Below, piece by piece: positions 53,392-62,430 of a stretch of 64,000 bases of DNA. The notes under the pieces were generated by a model. It was given only the letters and a program-made list of their open reading frames with translations. It was not told the DNA's origin and made no database searches. Numbering within the stretch: position 1 is the first letter of the stretch; each line of letters begins with the position of its first letter. This DNA is from Paenibacillus sp. SY21-1 (GTDB taxonomy: Bacteria > Bacillota > Bacilli > Paenibacillales > Paenibacillaceae). The stretch spans positions 124,001 through 188,000 of the forward strand of contig NZ_STGF01000012.1 of assembly GCF_005222705.1 (NCBI RefSeq), written 5' to 3'. The position numbers and the translations under genes were made by a program.

Positions 53392-55971
53392 TTGAAAGAG
53401 TTTGAAAGCATAAATAAAAAAGTCTACGGGAATTTGGAGCTCATATTACAAAAGCTTGATGAAAGAATCGATTTAAAGATGTATGCGGCTGTTTTTGATG
53501 CGGATGAAAAATGTACGGAAATCGTTCGCGTAAAAAGTGTCCTTAGCAACAAGGAAGGCACGGAAACAGAAATCATTCAAGAAGTGCTCGAGCATCCCGC
53601 TGATATTTTCATGAAGCTTGGACTGACACTTAATAAAAAAGCTAAAGATGAGCAATTTCTGTTTAATCTGGACATGACTCAGTTAACTGAATTACGTGAA
53701 AAAAATCAAATTCAGGAAACAGCTGAGCAAGCAAGCTCAGTTGACAATGGTAGCAAGCAGAACCCTGCCGGTCAACCAAAGGTTAATGAGAATGCCTTGT
53801 TCTACACAAATAAATTCCTATTCGAGAAGAATAATCTGCAGTATACCCTCAAATATGTGGCATCTCTTGAATATGAGGATTTCACTACCAGAGATATATT
53901 TATAAACCGGCCGCAGCTTTCTTTTCTTAGAATGATTCTCGATTACTATTTTATAGATTACTATAAAGCTTCAAGTAACGATCATGTTTTGCAGCTAGAT
54001 CATGGGCTTGAAATAACCTCCAAATACAGAGAAGAAGACAGTCAATATTTGCAGCGGATGACTCGTTTATTTTTCGGAAAAGTGCAGCACCTCGTTATGA
54101 ACGCAGACACTCTCACTTCCGCTTCACAACCCATTATTGACATTAAGGAAACGGAAAGAAATCAATATTACATTAATAACCTGCTTGAGAAAATTGACGG
54201 CATTTCGACAAGAACCTATGAGGGCGAAAGCCCATTTGGTTGCATGCTGATTCTAAATACCGACCTGTTGAAGGATGACAGCCTCATTCGCTATTCCATT
54301 AAATTTCAAGAAGGTTCACCGATCCAGTTAGAGGATGCCCGCAGAATTCGCAAATTAATAGAGTTAACCAATAACGAGAAGGATTTATACCTAATTGCTG
54401 ATAATAAAGCTATTTATGGTGTAGGGGAAATTCACTGGAACAAGCTCGGGGATATATTGCTGTTTAAAGTAGAGTTTAAGGGGCTATCCCGATATGATCT
54501 GCTTCTTGTCACAACAGGCGATGAAGAACATTCAGATTACCGTGTAGTCGAAGAAACCGAATCGAAAATATTTAAAATGACTGTAGATAGAAAAATAGTA
54601 TCCAGCAACCTGTTGAGCATTTCATTTAAGAGTCCTGCAATCGGATCGGGCGGCTTTGTTTCTGAACTATTCAGACTTACCATGAAAAAGCACTTTAAAG
54701 AGCTTACGGCTGTGGAGGAAAACGATAAGGGTCTACCTGGCATTACAGAAGACAATATCGAGAAGCTTCGCCTCATTATTCAGAAGGCAACCGAACAACA
54801 ACATGGCACAATGGTAGTTATTACAGACCCTGAAACGGCCAAGGACGAATTAGACAAGCTGGAAAAACAATCAACCCGAATTACGCGAACTGAAATTAAC
54901 CCGGCGTTTATCAAACACCTCACCTCCATAGATGGAGCGATATATTTTGATACAGATGGTAATTGCCATGCAATTGGCGTCATTCTGGATGGACTGGCTC
55001 AAGCCCATTCGGGCAACGCAAGTCGGGGAGCAAGATTTCATTCGGCTCATCGTTATCTCGAGAAGTTAAAATCCAATCATAGCAGATGCGTTATCGCCAT
55101 AATCTCGGAGGATGGAATGGTAAATATTATTCCTAGCCAGACTAATGGAGCTGCCGTGCGTCAGCTTGTGAGGGATATGAGAGATTATATTATGGCAAAC
55201 GATACACCAGATAATAAAACTCTGATTAATTATAAGCAGCGTTTTACAGAAGCAGAGGAAGATACCATCATTGATCATCATCATTTTTTTGTAATAGCAG
55301 AGGCATTCCAATCTAAGTCGTTATACGATCTAGCAGAAGAGTACTATAAGAAGGGCCTGCAGGTATACGGTGGATTTATTTATAAATATAATCGCGAATT
55401 AGGTATATCTATGCTCAAACAACTTTGGAAAAATAAAAAAGACAATCAACTAGAATTTGCAAAAGAAACACTTGAGCAATTTGAAAATATTATACGCAAC
55501 GGTGGCGATGATTTAATTCATGATGACTACAATTGTCGTGCACTAGCTTCTCATCAAGTTGGAATTTTAATGAATAATATACAAGCTGGTTATTTTGATA
55601 ATGCTTTAAGGGACTATTCAACAGCTATGACAATGCAAAAGGGAAACAAGTACATTCTGTATTTCAATCGTGCTGACTTACATATAAGTATGAAAAATTG
55701 GTATCTAGCAATTGAAGATTATATATCGTCAGAGTTGGAGAAATCGAACGATAGGTCACTTAACGACTTAAAGCGACTGTTTGATAAAGACCACCTTTAT
55801 TTCAAACATGCTTTTACATTTTACTCTGAGAGGGAAAACAAAAAGAAAGACAGCAAGAAATTAAAAAGCCTGTTAGACGAGTATGGGAAAAAGCTAGCTG
55901 TGGATTATCCAGAAGTGGCTGCTGCGATTGAGAAACAAACAATAAATCCGACAATAACTGAAGGAGAGTAG
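53392..55971 (+). CDS. DisA_N-like nucleotide cyclase with N-terminal sensor and C-terminal TPR-like region
   Basis: An 859-residue protein. Residues 1-~440 are a putative sensor region without a family match that I can name; the part just before the cyclase (about 310-395; PIQLEDARRIRKLIELTNNE, YLIADNKAIYGVG) resembles sensor segments preceding DisA_N domains. Residues about 450-585 look like a DisA_N (diadenylate cyclase) domain: DGAIYFDTDGNCHAIGVIL (D514-G-A), SRGARFHSAHRYLEKL (544-559) and CVIAIISEDGMVNIIP (SEDG 572-575). The canonical G-T-R-H-R-x-A motif reads G-A-R-F-H-S-A. TPR-like helices fill about 620-830. TTG 53392 has AAAGGAGAAGC. AT-rich; 2 bp before the SAVED gene. Confidence 0.8.
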   Translation: MKEFESINKKVYGNLELILQKLDERIDLKMYAAVFDADEKCTEIVRVKSVLSNKEGTETEIIQEVLEHPADIFMKLGLTLNKKAKDEQFLFNLDMTQLTELREKNQIQETAEQASSVDNGSKQNPAGQPKVNENALFYTNKFLFEKNNLQYTLKYVASLEYEDFTTRDIFINRPQLSFLRMILDYYFIDYYKASSNDHVLQLDHGLEITSKYREEDSQYLQRMTRLFFGKVQHLVMNADTLTSASQPIIDIKETERNQYYINNLLEKIDGISTRTYEGESPFGCMLILNTDLLKDDSLIRYSIKFQEGSPIQLEDARRIRKLIELTNNEKDLYLIADNKAIYGVGEIHWNKLGDILLFKVEFKGLSRYDLLLVTTGDEEHSDYRVVEETESKIFKMTVDRKIVSSNLLSISFKSPAIGSGGFVSELFRLTMKKHFKELTAVEENDKGLPGITEDNIEKLRLIIQKATEQQHGTMVVITDPETAKDELDKLEKQSTRITRTEINPAFIKHLTSIDGAIYFDTDGNCHAIGVILDGLAQAHSGNASRGARFHSAHRYLEKLKSNHSRCVIAIISEDGMVNIIPSQTNGAAVRQLVRDMRDYIMANDTPDNKTLINYKQRFTEAEEDTIIDHHHFFVIAEAFQSKSLYDLAEEYYKKGLQVYGGFIYKYNRELGISMLKQLWKNKKDNQLEFAKETLEQFENIIRNGGDDLIHDDYNCRALASHQVGILMNNIQAGYFDNALRDYSTAMTMQKGNKYILYFNRADLHISMKNWYLAIEDYISSELEKSNDRSLNDLKRLFDKDHLYFKHAFTFYSERENKKKDSKKLKSLLDEYGKKLAVDYPEVAAAIEKQTINPTITEGE

Positions 55972-55973
55972 CA

Positions 55974-57482
55974 ATGGGAAAGACAACGCCAATAAATAAA
56001 GCAGAGCTCTTTCCAATTACTACGCGTTCAATCTCTGCTGCTCGTTTAGCAGTCATTTTTGTTCATGGCATTGGCGGCCATCCTCTCGACACTTGGCGAG
56101 TGCATCCGCAAGCCCCATCAATGATGGAGCTGTTGGATGGAGATTCAACTTTATGCGAGGCCGAATTCTACAGCTATGGCTACCGAACAGGCTTAAAGCC
56201 CTGGCAATATGATTTCCAAACAGTCGCAGAACTGTTGTTCACGGATATTCAGTTAAATTTGCCGGATAGGAATATTGTATTTGTAGCCCATAGCATGGGG
56301 GGACTCGTCGTTCAGCAGTATATTATTAATCGGTACGAGGCATTCGATCAGGCTCAGCTAAAAGCAATTCAAGGAGTTGTCTACTTATCCGTTCCCTTTC
56401 ACGGATCAGGTTTAGCTGAGTTGTTCCCGAAATGGCTCGTTAACAAGCAGATTAAGTCTCTGCGCCGAAAAAACCCTCAGCTGGCTAAGCTGGAAGAAGG
56501 CTGGAACAAATATGCATATAGAGGCGGGGCCGCATCATTACCCGAAACACTCAAGCACGAAATTCAACAGCTGGCGCTGAGAGGGGAACGAGACAGAGTA
56601 GTCGTCAAAGCTTCTTCTACTCCTCTGTATTTAAGCGGTGAAATAACGCCGGTTGATGAGGACCACTCGAGTATATGCAAAGTTGATAAACACAGCAGCG
56701 TTTATAAAGCTATACAACAATTTCTTTATAAACAGTTGCAAACTCATGCCGGTCAATCCAATCCGATGATTATCCATGCTCATGGATATACGAAGCAGCA
56801 GTATGAAGAACAGCCGCATATTGAATTAGACTGGACCTCCTATTACGACGCAAATACAACGCCAAGAAGACTTCCATCGCCAGCCAACTGGAATGAAATG
56901 GATCAGCAATTAAAGTTAGCTGCGGATTACTGGGCTCAGAATGGCGCAGCTAGCTATAGCTGCTTGAAATTTTATGCGAGACTGAGTTTGCCTGGAGGCG
57001 TTCTTATCGGCCAACGCTTTGCCCGAACAAAAGGGGCTGTCATTGAAGTTGTACAAGGGAAACAAATATGGACTTCAGCGAAACGCGATCGATCCTATGT
57101 CGTCACGCCAAAACGATCAACAGGGAACAGCACAAGCAGCAAAAAGGCAATCGTTATACTTAGTGTCTCAAGAAACATTGAGAGCGCCGTTAAGTCTTAC
57201 CTTGCAGAAACGGAAGCTCAGTATCACGTTCTGCTAAATTTGCTGCCTATGTCCGGATCAGGTCAGGACAGTATTGAGAACGCTGAACAAGCCGTTTCAT
57301 ATGCTTATGCAGTTAAAGCCGCTATAGATGAGTTAAAGCAAAACAGTATTGAGCATATCGATTTATATCTCGACTGCCCGTTTGGCGTCGCTCTTTTTGT
57401 TGGTCATTATTTGACTGCCGTTAGTCCCATACAAGTATTTGATTATATGAATCCAGGCTATACTCCTGCCTGTACAATATAA
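55974..57482 (+). CDS. alpha/beta-hydrolase-SAVED fusion, predicted cyclic-nucleotide-activated effector
   Basis: A 502-residue protein. Residues about 20-245 are a lipase-like alpha/beta-hydrolase: oxyanion HGIGGHPLDTW, nucleophile elbow FVAHSMGGLVVQQ (Ser107) and a C-terminal catalytic His in DEDHSSICK (His231). Residues about 270-502 look like a SAVED domain, the cyclic-oligonucleotide sensor of CBASS effectors: LKFYARLSLPGGVLIGQRFA, VVQGKQIWTS, HIDLYLDCPFGVALFVGHYL and IQVFDYMNPGYTPACTI. GGAGAG is seven bases before ATG 55974, which is 2 bp after the cyclase stop. It should be activated by the cyclase product and attack lipids or another ester (inference). Confidence 0.85.
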   Translation: MGKTTPINKAELFPITTRSISAARLAVIFVHGIGGHPLDTWRVHPQAPSMMELLDGDSTLCEAEFYSYGYRTGLKPWQYDFQTVAELLFTDIQLNLPDRNIVFVAHSMGGLVVQQYIINRYEAFDQAQLKAIQGVVYLSVPFHGSGLAELFPKWLVNKQIKSLRRKNPQLAKLEEGWNKYAYRGGAASLPETLKHEIQQLALRGERDRVVVKASSTPLYLSGEITPVDEDHSSICKVDKHSSVYKAIQQFLYKQLQTHAGQSNPMIIHAHGYTKQQYEEQPHIELDWTSYYDANTTPRRLPSPANWNEMDQQLKLAADYWAQNGAASYSCLKFYARLSLPGGVLIGQRFARTKGAVIEVVQGKQIWTSAKRDRSYVVTPKRSTGNSTSSKKAIVILSVSRNIESAVKSYLAETEAQYHVLLNLLPMSGSGQDSIENAEQAVSYAYAVKAAIDELKQNSIEHIDLYLDCPFGVALFVGHYLTAVSPIQVFDYMNPGYTPACTI

Positions 57483-57653
57483 CGAACTACTCTATAAGGA
57501 CAAGCTATACCTTCCTAGCAGCAGCTATCCGCACAATGGCAACATGTACGATATATGCTCGACATTAAAGCGATTGGCAGCGCAATTGCCCAGAGGCTGA
57601 CCTCGGCAGTCGGCAGCAATATTTCAAAGCGAGGTTCACGAGCCTGCATTCCA

Positions 57654-57935
57654 TCATGGAATACAGGCTGGTTTATTGTCGTCTAATGGATAGCCCCCGT
57701 CTCTTCCTAGCGCATCGCGTATTGCCCTTGCGGCCATTTCCGCATTGGAATAGAGCGTATGCTGCTCCTTATCTATGGCGTAATGCCGAAATTGAATTTT
57801 ATTCTGCTCCAGAATACGCCGCTTGGATTTCGAACCCTTGCCCCCTATCAGACCCAGGTAATCCTCCATCTATTCATTGCCAATCGGCTCCCCCGGCAGA
57901 AACTTGCCGATGCTTGTCACATAAACGCTTTTCAT
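57654..57935 (-). pseudogene. fragment of a beta-ketoacyl-ACP synthase III (FabH)-like gene
   Basis: ATG 57935 starts MKSVYVTSIGKFLPGEPIGN, then an in-frame TAG interrupts the frame before MEDYLGLIGG, RRILEQNKIQFRHYAIDKEQ and NAEMAARAIRDAL. This is the N-terminal end of a FabH-like synthase; the catalytic Cys and the rest are missing and the frame ends at 57654. An internal stop plus deletion of the 3' part make it a relic. It lies between the cyclase-SAVED operon and the sugar cluster. The 170 bp from 57483 hold nothing recognised. Confidence 0.6.
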
Positions 57936-58143
57936 TGTCCATATCCCCCTGCTTCTAGGTTACCTTAATGATGGCCGCCAGCCAGCGTTGCGTCTAGTAC
58001 CGTCCTTATCTGGTACCCCTTGGAAGGAGTGGTGGAAACCGTTCGTTAAAATAAAGTGAAAACCCCTATATAAGCTCGCGATGGACCTGGTTATTCCGAA
58101 AGTTCCAGGGGGTGCACCGCATAACCGGCTAACCTGATCATAC

Positions 58144-58199
58144 GAAAAGCCCCTTACCCTGCCCCGTCACAATCGGGAGCAAAATAAGAGGCCTTTTAT
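58144..58199. terminator. bidirectional terminator
   Basis: AAAAGCCCCTTAC pairs with ATAAGAGGCCTTTT (one G-U), with T-runs on both strands. It ends the oxidoreductase-epimerase operon on the minus strand. The flanking 58000-58260 shows nothing else. Confidence 0.6.
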
Positions 58200-58267
58200 T
58201 CAAGCTATCGCAGATAGATTTTAACCGTTGCTAGCCTAAGCATGAGCTGCCGTTGAGAAATTTCAAT

Positions 58268-59278
58268 CTACAGGGCCACCGTCTCTCCGCCTTGATCGGC
58301 GGAACGAATTTCGGCTTCAATCAACTCCAGCGTGCCGACAGCGCTCTCCGGCGTGCAAACTTCAACCGGCGCTCCGGCATAAACCGCATCAATAAAATAT
58401 TTAATCTGACGGTAGTAGCCCATGTCCGGCGACAGCTCGGCCACATAGCCCGGCGCATCGTTCGGATTCACTTTCACCTCGCCATTCTCGAAAACGAGAT
58501 TGCCGCCTTCAAAGTTGACCCGGTACGTCATCGAAAAGCCGTAATCGCCCTCCAGCGTCCAGTCCGCCTGAGCGTTAATGGCCTTGCCGTCGGCATAAAT
58601 ATAGTTGGTTGACACGTTGTCGTAGGCGCTTCCCGGAATAACGTTGCGGGCGATGGAGGACACCTTCTGCGGCTTGCCGAAAAGCCAATGAATCATATCC
58701 GCGTCATGAATGTGCATATCCAGCATGCAGCCGCCGCTTTTGGCGCCATCGAGGAACCAGCCCTTCGGAGCAGCCGAGCCGCGGAAAAAGTAACCGCCAG
58801 TCGCAGCGCCGAATCGGCCGTCCTGCATAACCTCCTTGAGAAGCTCGTACGCAGGCCAAAAACGCAGGCATTGCCCAATCATCAATGTTTTCCCGCTTCG
58901 CTTGGCCGCTTCCACCATACGCCAGCCGTCGGTAGAATGGCCCGCTACCGGCTTTTCGCACAGCACATGCATGCCCTTATCCAGCAGAGAGCAGGTCAGA
59001 TCCGCATGCAGGTAGGTCGGCAGCGTAATATCGACAATATCAAGCTCCTCGGCTTCCAGCATGTTGTCGATATCATCATAGAGCCTGAACGGGCTCAGAT
59101 CGTAAACCTCTTGCTCCGTCGCGATATTCCCGGAAGCCTTGCCTTCCTTCAGCTCCTCAATTAATTGGTCGCAAATTGCCACCAGTTGCACCGGAGCCCC
59201 TTCTTTCATTAAACGCACATAATTGTCGAAATGCATGCGTCCCATAAAGCCAAATCCGATCAGGCCCACTTTCAACAT
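58268..59278 (-). CDS. Gfo/Idh/MocA family NAD(P)-dependent oxidoreductase
   Basis: A 336-residue sugar or inositol oxidoreductase. The Rossmann motif is GLIGFGFMGRMHFDNYV at the N-terminus; the family EKP motif is in HVLCEKPVAGHS (about residue 97-103), followed by the alpha/beta C-terminal domain with the catalytic-region HIHDADMIHWLFG. GGAGGGAATTACG precedes ATG 59278. It is the second gene of an operon with the epimerase-like gene (36-bp gap), within a cluster of carbohydrate regulators and transport, so a sugar-derived substrate is likely. Confidence 0.9.
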   Translation of the reverse strand: MLKVGLIGFGFMGRMHFDNYVRLMKEGAPVQLVAICDQLIEELKEGKASGNIATEQEVYDLSPFRLYDDIDNMLEAEELDIVDITLPTYLHADLTCSLLDKGMHVLCEKPVAGHSTDGWRMVEAAKRSGKTLMIGQCLRFWPAYELLKEVMQDGRFGAATGGYFFRGSAAPKGWFLDGAKSGGCMLDMHIHDADMIHWLFGKPQKVSSIARNVIPGSAYDNVSTNYIYADGKAINAQADWTLEGDYGFSMTYRVNFEGGNLVFENGEVKVNPNDAPGYVAELSPDMGYYRQIKYFIDAVYAGAPVEVCTPESAVGTLELIEAEIRSADQGGETVAL

Positions 59279-59313
59279 CGTAATTCCCTCCAAACGTATT
59301 GGTTCGTATATGG

Positions 59314-60162
59314 TTAGGCGCGGCTGCGTCCCAAAATCGCGTCCATAGCGGCCGAGGTGTTATAAATAATCTGCTCGGAATGGAACGCATAGGGAGGAAT
59401 CATCTCGGCAGACACATAGTTGTTGTAGCCGATTCCGCGCAAAGCCTCCATTACGGCCGGATAGTTCACATCGCCTGCAAGCAGGTCGACAAATCCGTGC
59501 AGGCCGCCAGCTTGACGGCGGTAATCCTTAAAATGAACCTTCTTAATACGGGCCCCAAGAATCCGAATCCATTGCTCCGGATAGCCATTATGCACAGTAT
59601 TGCCCACATCAAAATAAGAGCCGACATATTCCGAGCCTTGCGCGTCGATGAAGGAGCGCATTTCAAGCGGCGACAGCAAAAACTTGTTCCAGACATTTTC
59701 GATCGCGATGGATACGCCGGCGCTTTTGGCGTAAGGAACCAGCTTGGCAATCGCCTCCGAAGCGCGATCATACGCATATTCGTAGTCAACAACCTCGCTG
59801 CCCGGAATAAAATCGACCCCGACCGCGCCCGGTATAACCAGAATCGCATCCACGCCCAGCGCTTGCGCAGCTTCCAGCTGCTTCTTGCCTATATCGATCG
59901 CCTTATCCCGATTCGCCTGGTCGGCGCTCGTCATGGCGTAGCTCCAATACAAGCCTGTCGCTAGTCCCGCGATTTCAAGATCGGCCTCATGAAGCTGGGC
60001 CTTGATGGCCGCCAGCTCCTGATCGGAGGAGGAAAGGCTTAGCTCGCCACTCTCGTTCAACGAAAGCTCAATGCCCTCAAAACCCGCTTTTTTGGCGAGT
60101 GCGATCGCTTCGGAGATCGTTGTGCCCTCTTGAAACGACCAGATGTTAATTCCTTTTTTCAT
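59314..60162 (-). CDS. sugar phosphate isomerase/epimerase (AP endonuclease 2-type TIM barrel)
   Basis: A 282-residue TIM-barrel protein of the xylose-isomerase-like family. Metal-ligand segments are visible: GFEGIELSLNESGEL, VSIAIENVWNKFLLSP (Glu), YVGSYFDVGNTVHNGYPEQW (Asp/His) and KVHFKDYRR. ATG 60162 has GGGAGG eight bases upstream; ATG 60168 is too close to it. It leads the operon with the Gfo/Idh/MocA gene. Likely isomerises or epimerises a sugar or inositol derivative (IolE/IolI-like); the exact reaction is not evident. Confidence 0.87.
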   Translation of the reverse strand: MKKGINIWSFQEGTTISEAIALAKKAGFEGIELSLNESGELSLSSSDQELAAIKAQLHEADLEIAGLATGLYWSYAMTSADQANRDKAIDIGKKQLEAAQALGVDAILVIPGAVGVDFIPGSEVVDYEYAYDRASEAIAKLVPYAKSAGVSIAIENVWNKFLLSPLEMRSFIDAQGSEYVGSYFDVGNTVHNGYPEQWIRILGARIKKVHFKDYRRQAGGLHGFVDLLAGDVNYPAVMEALRGIGYNNYVSAEMIPPYAFHSEQIIYNTSAAMDAILGRSRA

Positions 60163-60391
60163 ATGCATAGCCTCCCATAATCATGTGAACTATTCCTATT
60201 TGACCGAATCCGTTGTGTTGAAAAAAACGCCTATAACCGTTATATTACCTATATTATATTCATTTATCAGGAATAAAGATTTAGCGGAATAAGCGATTAT
60301 TTGCACAAATCAGGGATTCGTTCAAGGGGCGTCAGCGCTCCTTCAGGACTGCGCAATACGATAGCGACAAGTCAGAAGGCGAGGGATTATT

Positions 60392-61300
60392 ATGGAAGCA
60401 GCCGTGGACGAAGTATATCCGCTCAAGCGTAATGCATTGCTGCGCGACTGGTCGCCGAGCATTCATTACGCTCAATTCCAGCGCATGCCTGCCGGCGCAT
60501 TGGCGCGCCGCAGACTCTATGATTTCGAGCTGCTTTTTGTCAGCCAAGGGGAGGCCGCAACAACGATGCGAGGCGAACGGTACAGGCTGGAGGCGGGCCA
60601 GCTTATCGTGCTGCCTGCCGGCGTTTTCCATCAGAATGAGGTGGTATCGCGTCCGGATGCGCGGTTTTTGGGCATCCATTTCGATTTTTTTGACGAATTG
60701 GATATTCAGACGGAAGCTGACATGGTTGTAAATGAACAAAATGTGCAGCAGGAGAAATTTGCGAGGGAAGGCTGCGCGGAGGGAATGCCCTTGCTGTCGA
60801 TGCATCCGGTGTATACCCCGTCCATGCCGTGCATTCAGCTTATGGAGCAGCTTGTGCAAGAATTTACGATGCGTTCGCCAGGCTACGAGCTTGCTTGCAA
60901 GGCTTTGATGCAGCAAATTCTGGTGCATTTGCTCCGCATGGCGATTGCGGAATCGCTGTCGCAAGCCTCTCAGCATAGCGGCAAGCTGATGGAGCTGATG
61001 GCGCGAATGGAAGCAAATCCGGCTCTCGAATGGACTAACGCCATAATTGCGGAGGGTATGGAGCTGAGTCTTGATCATACCGCCAAGCTGTTCAAGCAGG
61101 CGGCAGGCATGCCGCCCAGCGAATTTGTCCAATCGATCCGCCACCGGGAAGCGCGCAGGCTCCTTCGGGAATCCGAGCTGCCCGTTGAGCGGATCGGCGA
61201 AGCGGTCGGCTATCCGGACATTCATTATTTCAGCCGCCTTTTTCGTAAGCTTGAGGGCATTTCTCCGCGCGAATACCGCAAGCTGGCGCGGATCCTGTAA
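60392..61300 (+). CDS. AraC family transcriptional regulator (cupin sensor)
   Basis: A 302-residue regulator. A cupin sensor (about 30-110; YDFELLFVSQGEAATTMRGE, QLIVLPAGVFHQNEV) precedes a C-terminal double helix-turn-helix (about 205-295; LDHTAKLFKQAAGMPPSEFV, RIGEAVGYPDIHYFSRLFRK). AGGCGAGGG precedes ATG 60392. It is divergent from the epimerase-oxidoreductase operon across a 230-bp AT-rich region, so it likely activates that operon in response to a sugar. Confidence 0.9.
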   Translation: MEAAVDEVYPLKRNALLRDWSPSIHYAQFQRMPAGALARRRLYDFELLFVSQGEAATTMRGERYRLEAGQLIVLPAGVFHQNEVVSRPDARFLGIHFDFFDELDIQTEADMVVNEQNVQQEKFAREGCAEGMPLLSMHPVYTPSMPCIQLMEQLVQEFTMRSPGYELACKALMQQILVHLLRMAIAESLSQASQHSGKLMELMARMEANPALEWTNAIIAEGMELSLDHTAKLFKQAAGMPPSEFVQSIRHREARRLLRESELPVERIGEAVGYPDIHYFSRLFRKLEGISPREYRKLARIL

Positions 61301-61317
61301 GCTATCCGGTCTGAAAC

Positions 61318-61358
61318 AGCACAATCCCTTCCGTCGCGAGGACGAAAGGGATTGTGCT
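61318..61358. terminator. bidirectional terminator between convergent araC-type and lacI-type genes
   Basis: AGCACAATCCCTT and AAAGGGATTGTGCT form a perfect stem. Confidence 0.75.
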
Positions 61359-61369
61359 GAAGCCGCGCA

Positions 61370-62416
61370 TCATGGTCGCGCAGCCGTTTCTTCCAGCTTC
61401 ATGCTGCTGGAATGCCGAAACAGGCATTTGTAGGGGATAATCATTTTGACAGGAACTGTGTAATGCTCCTCCAAATAATCCAGCAGCAGTTTGACCGCGT
61501 ACATGCCCATTTCCAGCTTGGGCACATGGATGGTCGATAACGGCGGCGAGGTGAACTCGGAAATCGGGATATTGTCGACTCCAAAAAAGGCGATATCGTC
61601 CGGCACTTTCATGTTGCGCTCCGTCGCCGCCCGCATAGCCGCAATCGCCATCATATCGCTTGCCGCGAAAATCGCCGTTGGAACCGGAACAGCCGCTTCA
61701 AACGCCTGCTTCGTCAGCTCATAGCTGAGCGATACGTCCCACTTCACATCGATCACCCATTCCGGCACGATGGACAATCCGGCCTCTTTCATAGCGGCCG
61801 CATAGCCGAGATAACGCCTTTCTTCACGAAAATCGTCATTCAGCTCGGGACCGCCGATGTAGGCGATATGACGATGGCCCTGCGCGATGAGGGAGTTGAC
61901 TGCTTCCTTGGCGGCGGCAGCCCGGTCATAACTCACCACCGGAACCTCATGATCCGACAAATCCACGCCTACCACTTGACGCACATTCGCCTTAATCCAC
62001 TGGTAGGCGTCGCCGTCAATTCGCTCTACGACCAGCATGCCGTCGATGCCATGCTCCTTCACCAGCAAGTGCAACTGCTCGACATCCGAAGGCTTTTCAA
62101 TGCTGAACACAAATTCCAGCCGCATTCCAGCCGCGGCGAGCGCTTTCTCAATGCCCTCCAGAATGACGGAGAAATACGGACTGTTATATTTATTTTGCGG
62201 CATGGCGACAACGCAGCCAATCGCGTAGGTTTGCTTTACTTCGGTCTTGCGCGCTTTCGCCGGACGAGCCGTGCGGTAGCCGAGCTTCTCCGCCATTTCC
62301 CAAATTTTGCGCCTTGTTTCGTCGCTGACGGAACGGTTGGCGTCGTTTTTGAGCACGCGGGAAACCGTCGAAATCGAAACGCCTACCTGATCGGCAATAT
62401 CCTTTAATTTAGCCAT
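61370..62416 (-). CDS. LacI family transcriptional regulator
   Basis: A 348-residue repressor. N-terminal LacI helix-turn-helix with hinge (KLKDIADQVGVSISTVSRVL, residues 3-25) and a periplasmic-binding-type effector domain (about 70-340; GHRHIAYIGGPELNDDFREE, FGVDNIPISEFTSPPLSTIH). It probably represses the sugar cluster. Its start at 62416 is immediately preceded by the dispersed repeat copy at 62431. No operator was identified with confidence. Effector unknown. Confidence 0.92.
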   Translation of the reverse strand: MAKLKDIADQVGVSISTVSRVLKNDANRSVSDETRRKIWEMAEKLGYRTARPAKARKTEVKQTYAIGCVVAMPQNKYNSPYFSVILEGIEKALAAAGMRLEFVFSIEKPSDVEQLHLLVKEHGIDGMLVVERIDGDAYQWIKANVRQVVGVDLSDHEVPVVSYDRAAAAKEAVNSLIAQGHRHIAYIGGPELNDDFREERRYLGYAAAMKEAGLSIVPEWVIDVKWDVSLSYELTKQAFEAAVPVPTAIFAASDMMAIAAMRAATERNMKVPDDIAFFGVDNIPISEFTSPPLSTIHVPKLEMGMYAVKLLLDYLEEHYTVPVKMIIPYKCLFRHSSSMKLEETAARP

Positions 62417-62430
62417 GAGTTCTTCCTCTC

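Noticed and set aside
60332..61324. 330-residue minus-strand frame opposite the AraC gene
   Set aside because: Rich in His, Arg and Leu in the way of antisense reading; no start signal. The plus-strand AraC domains are clear.
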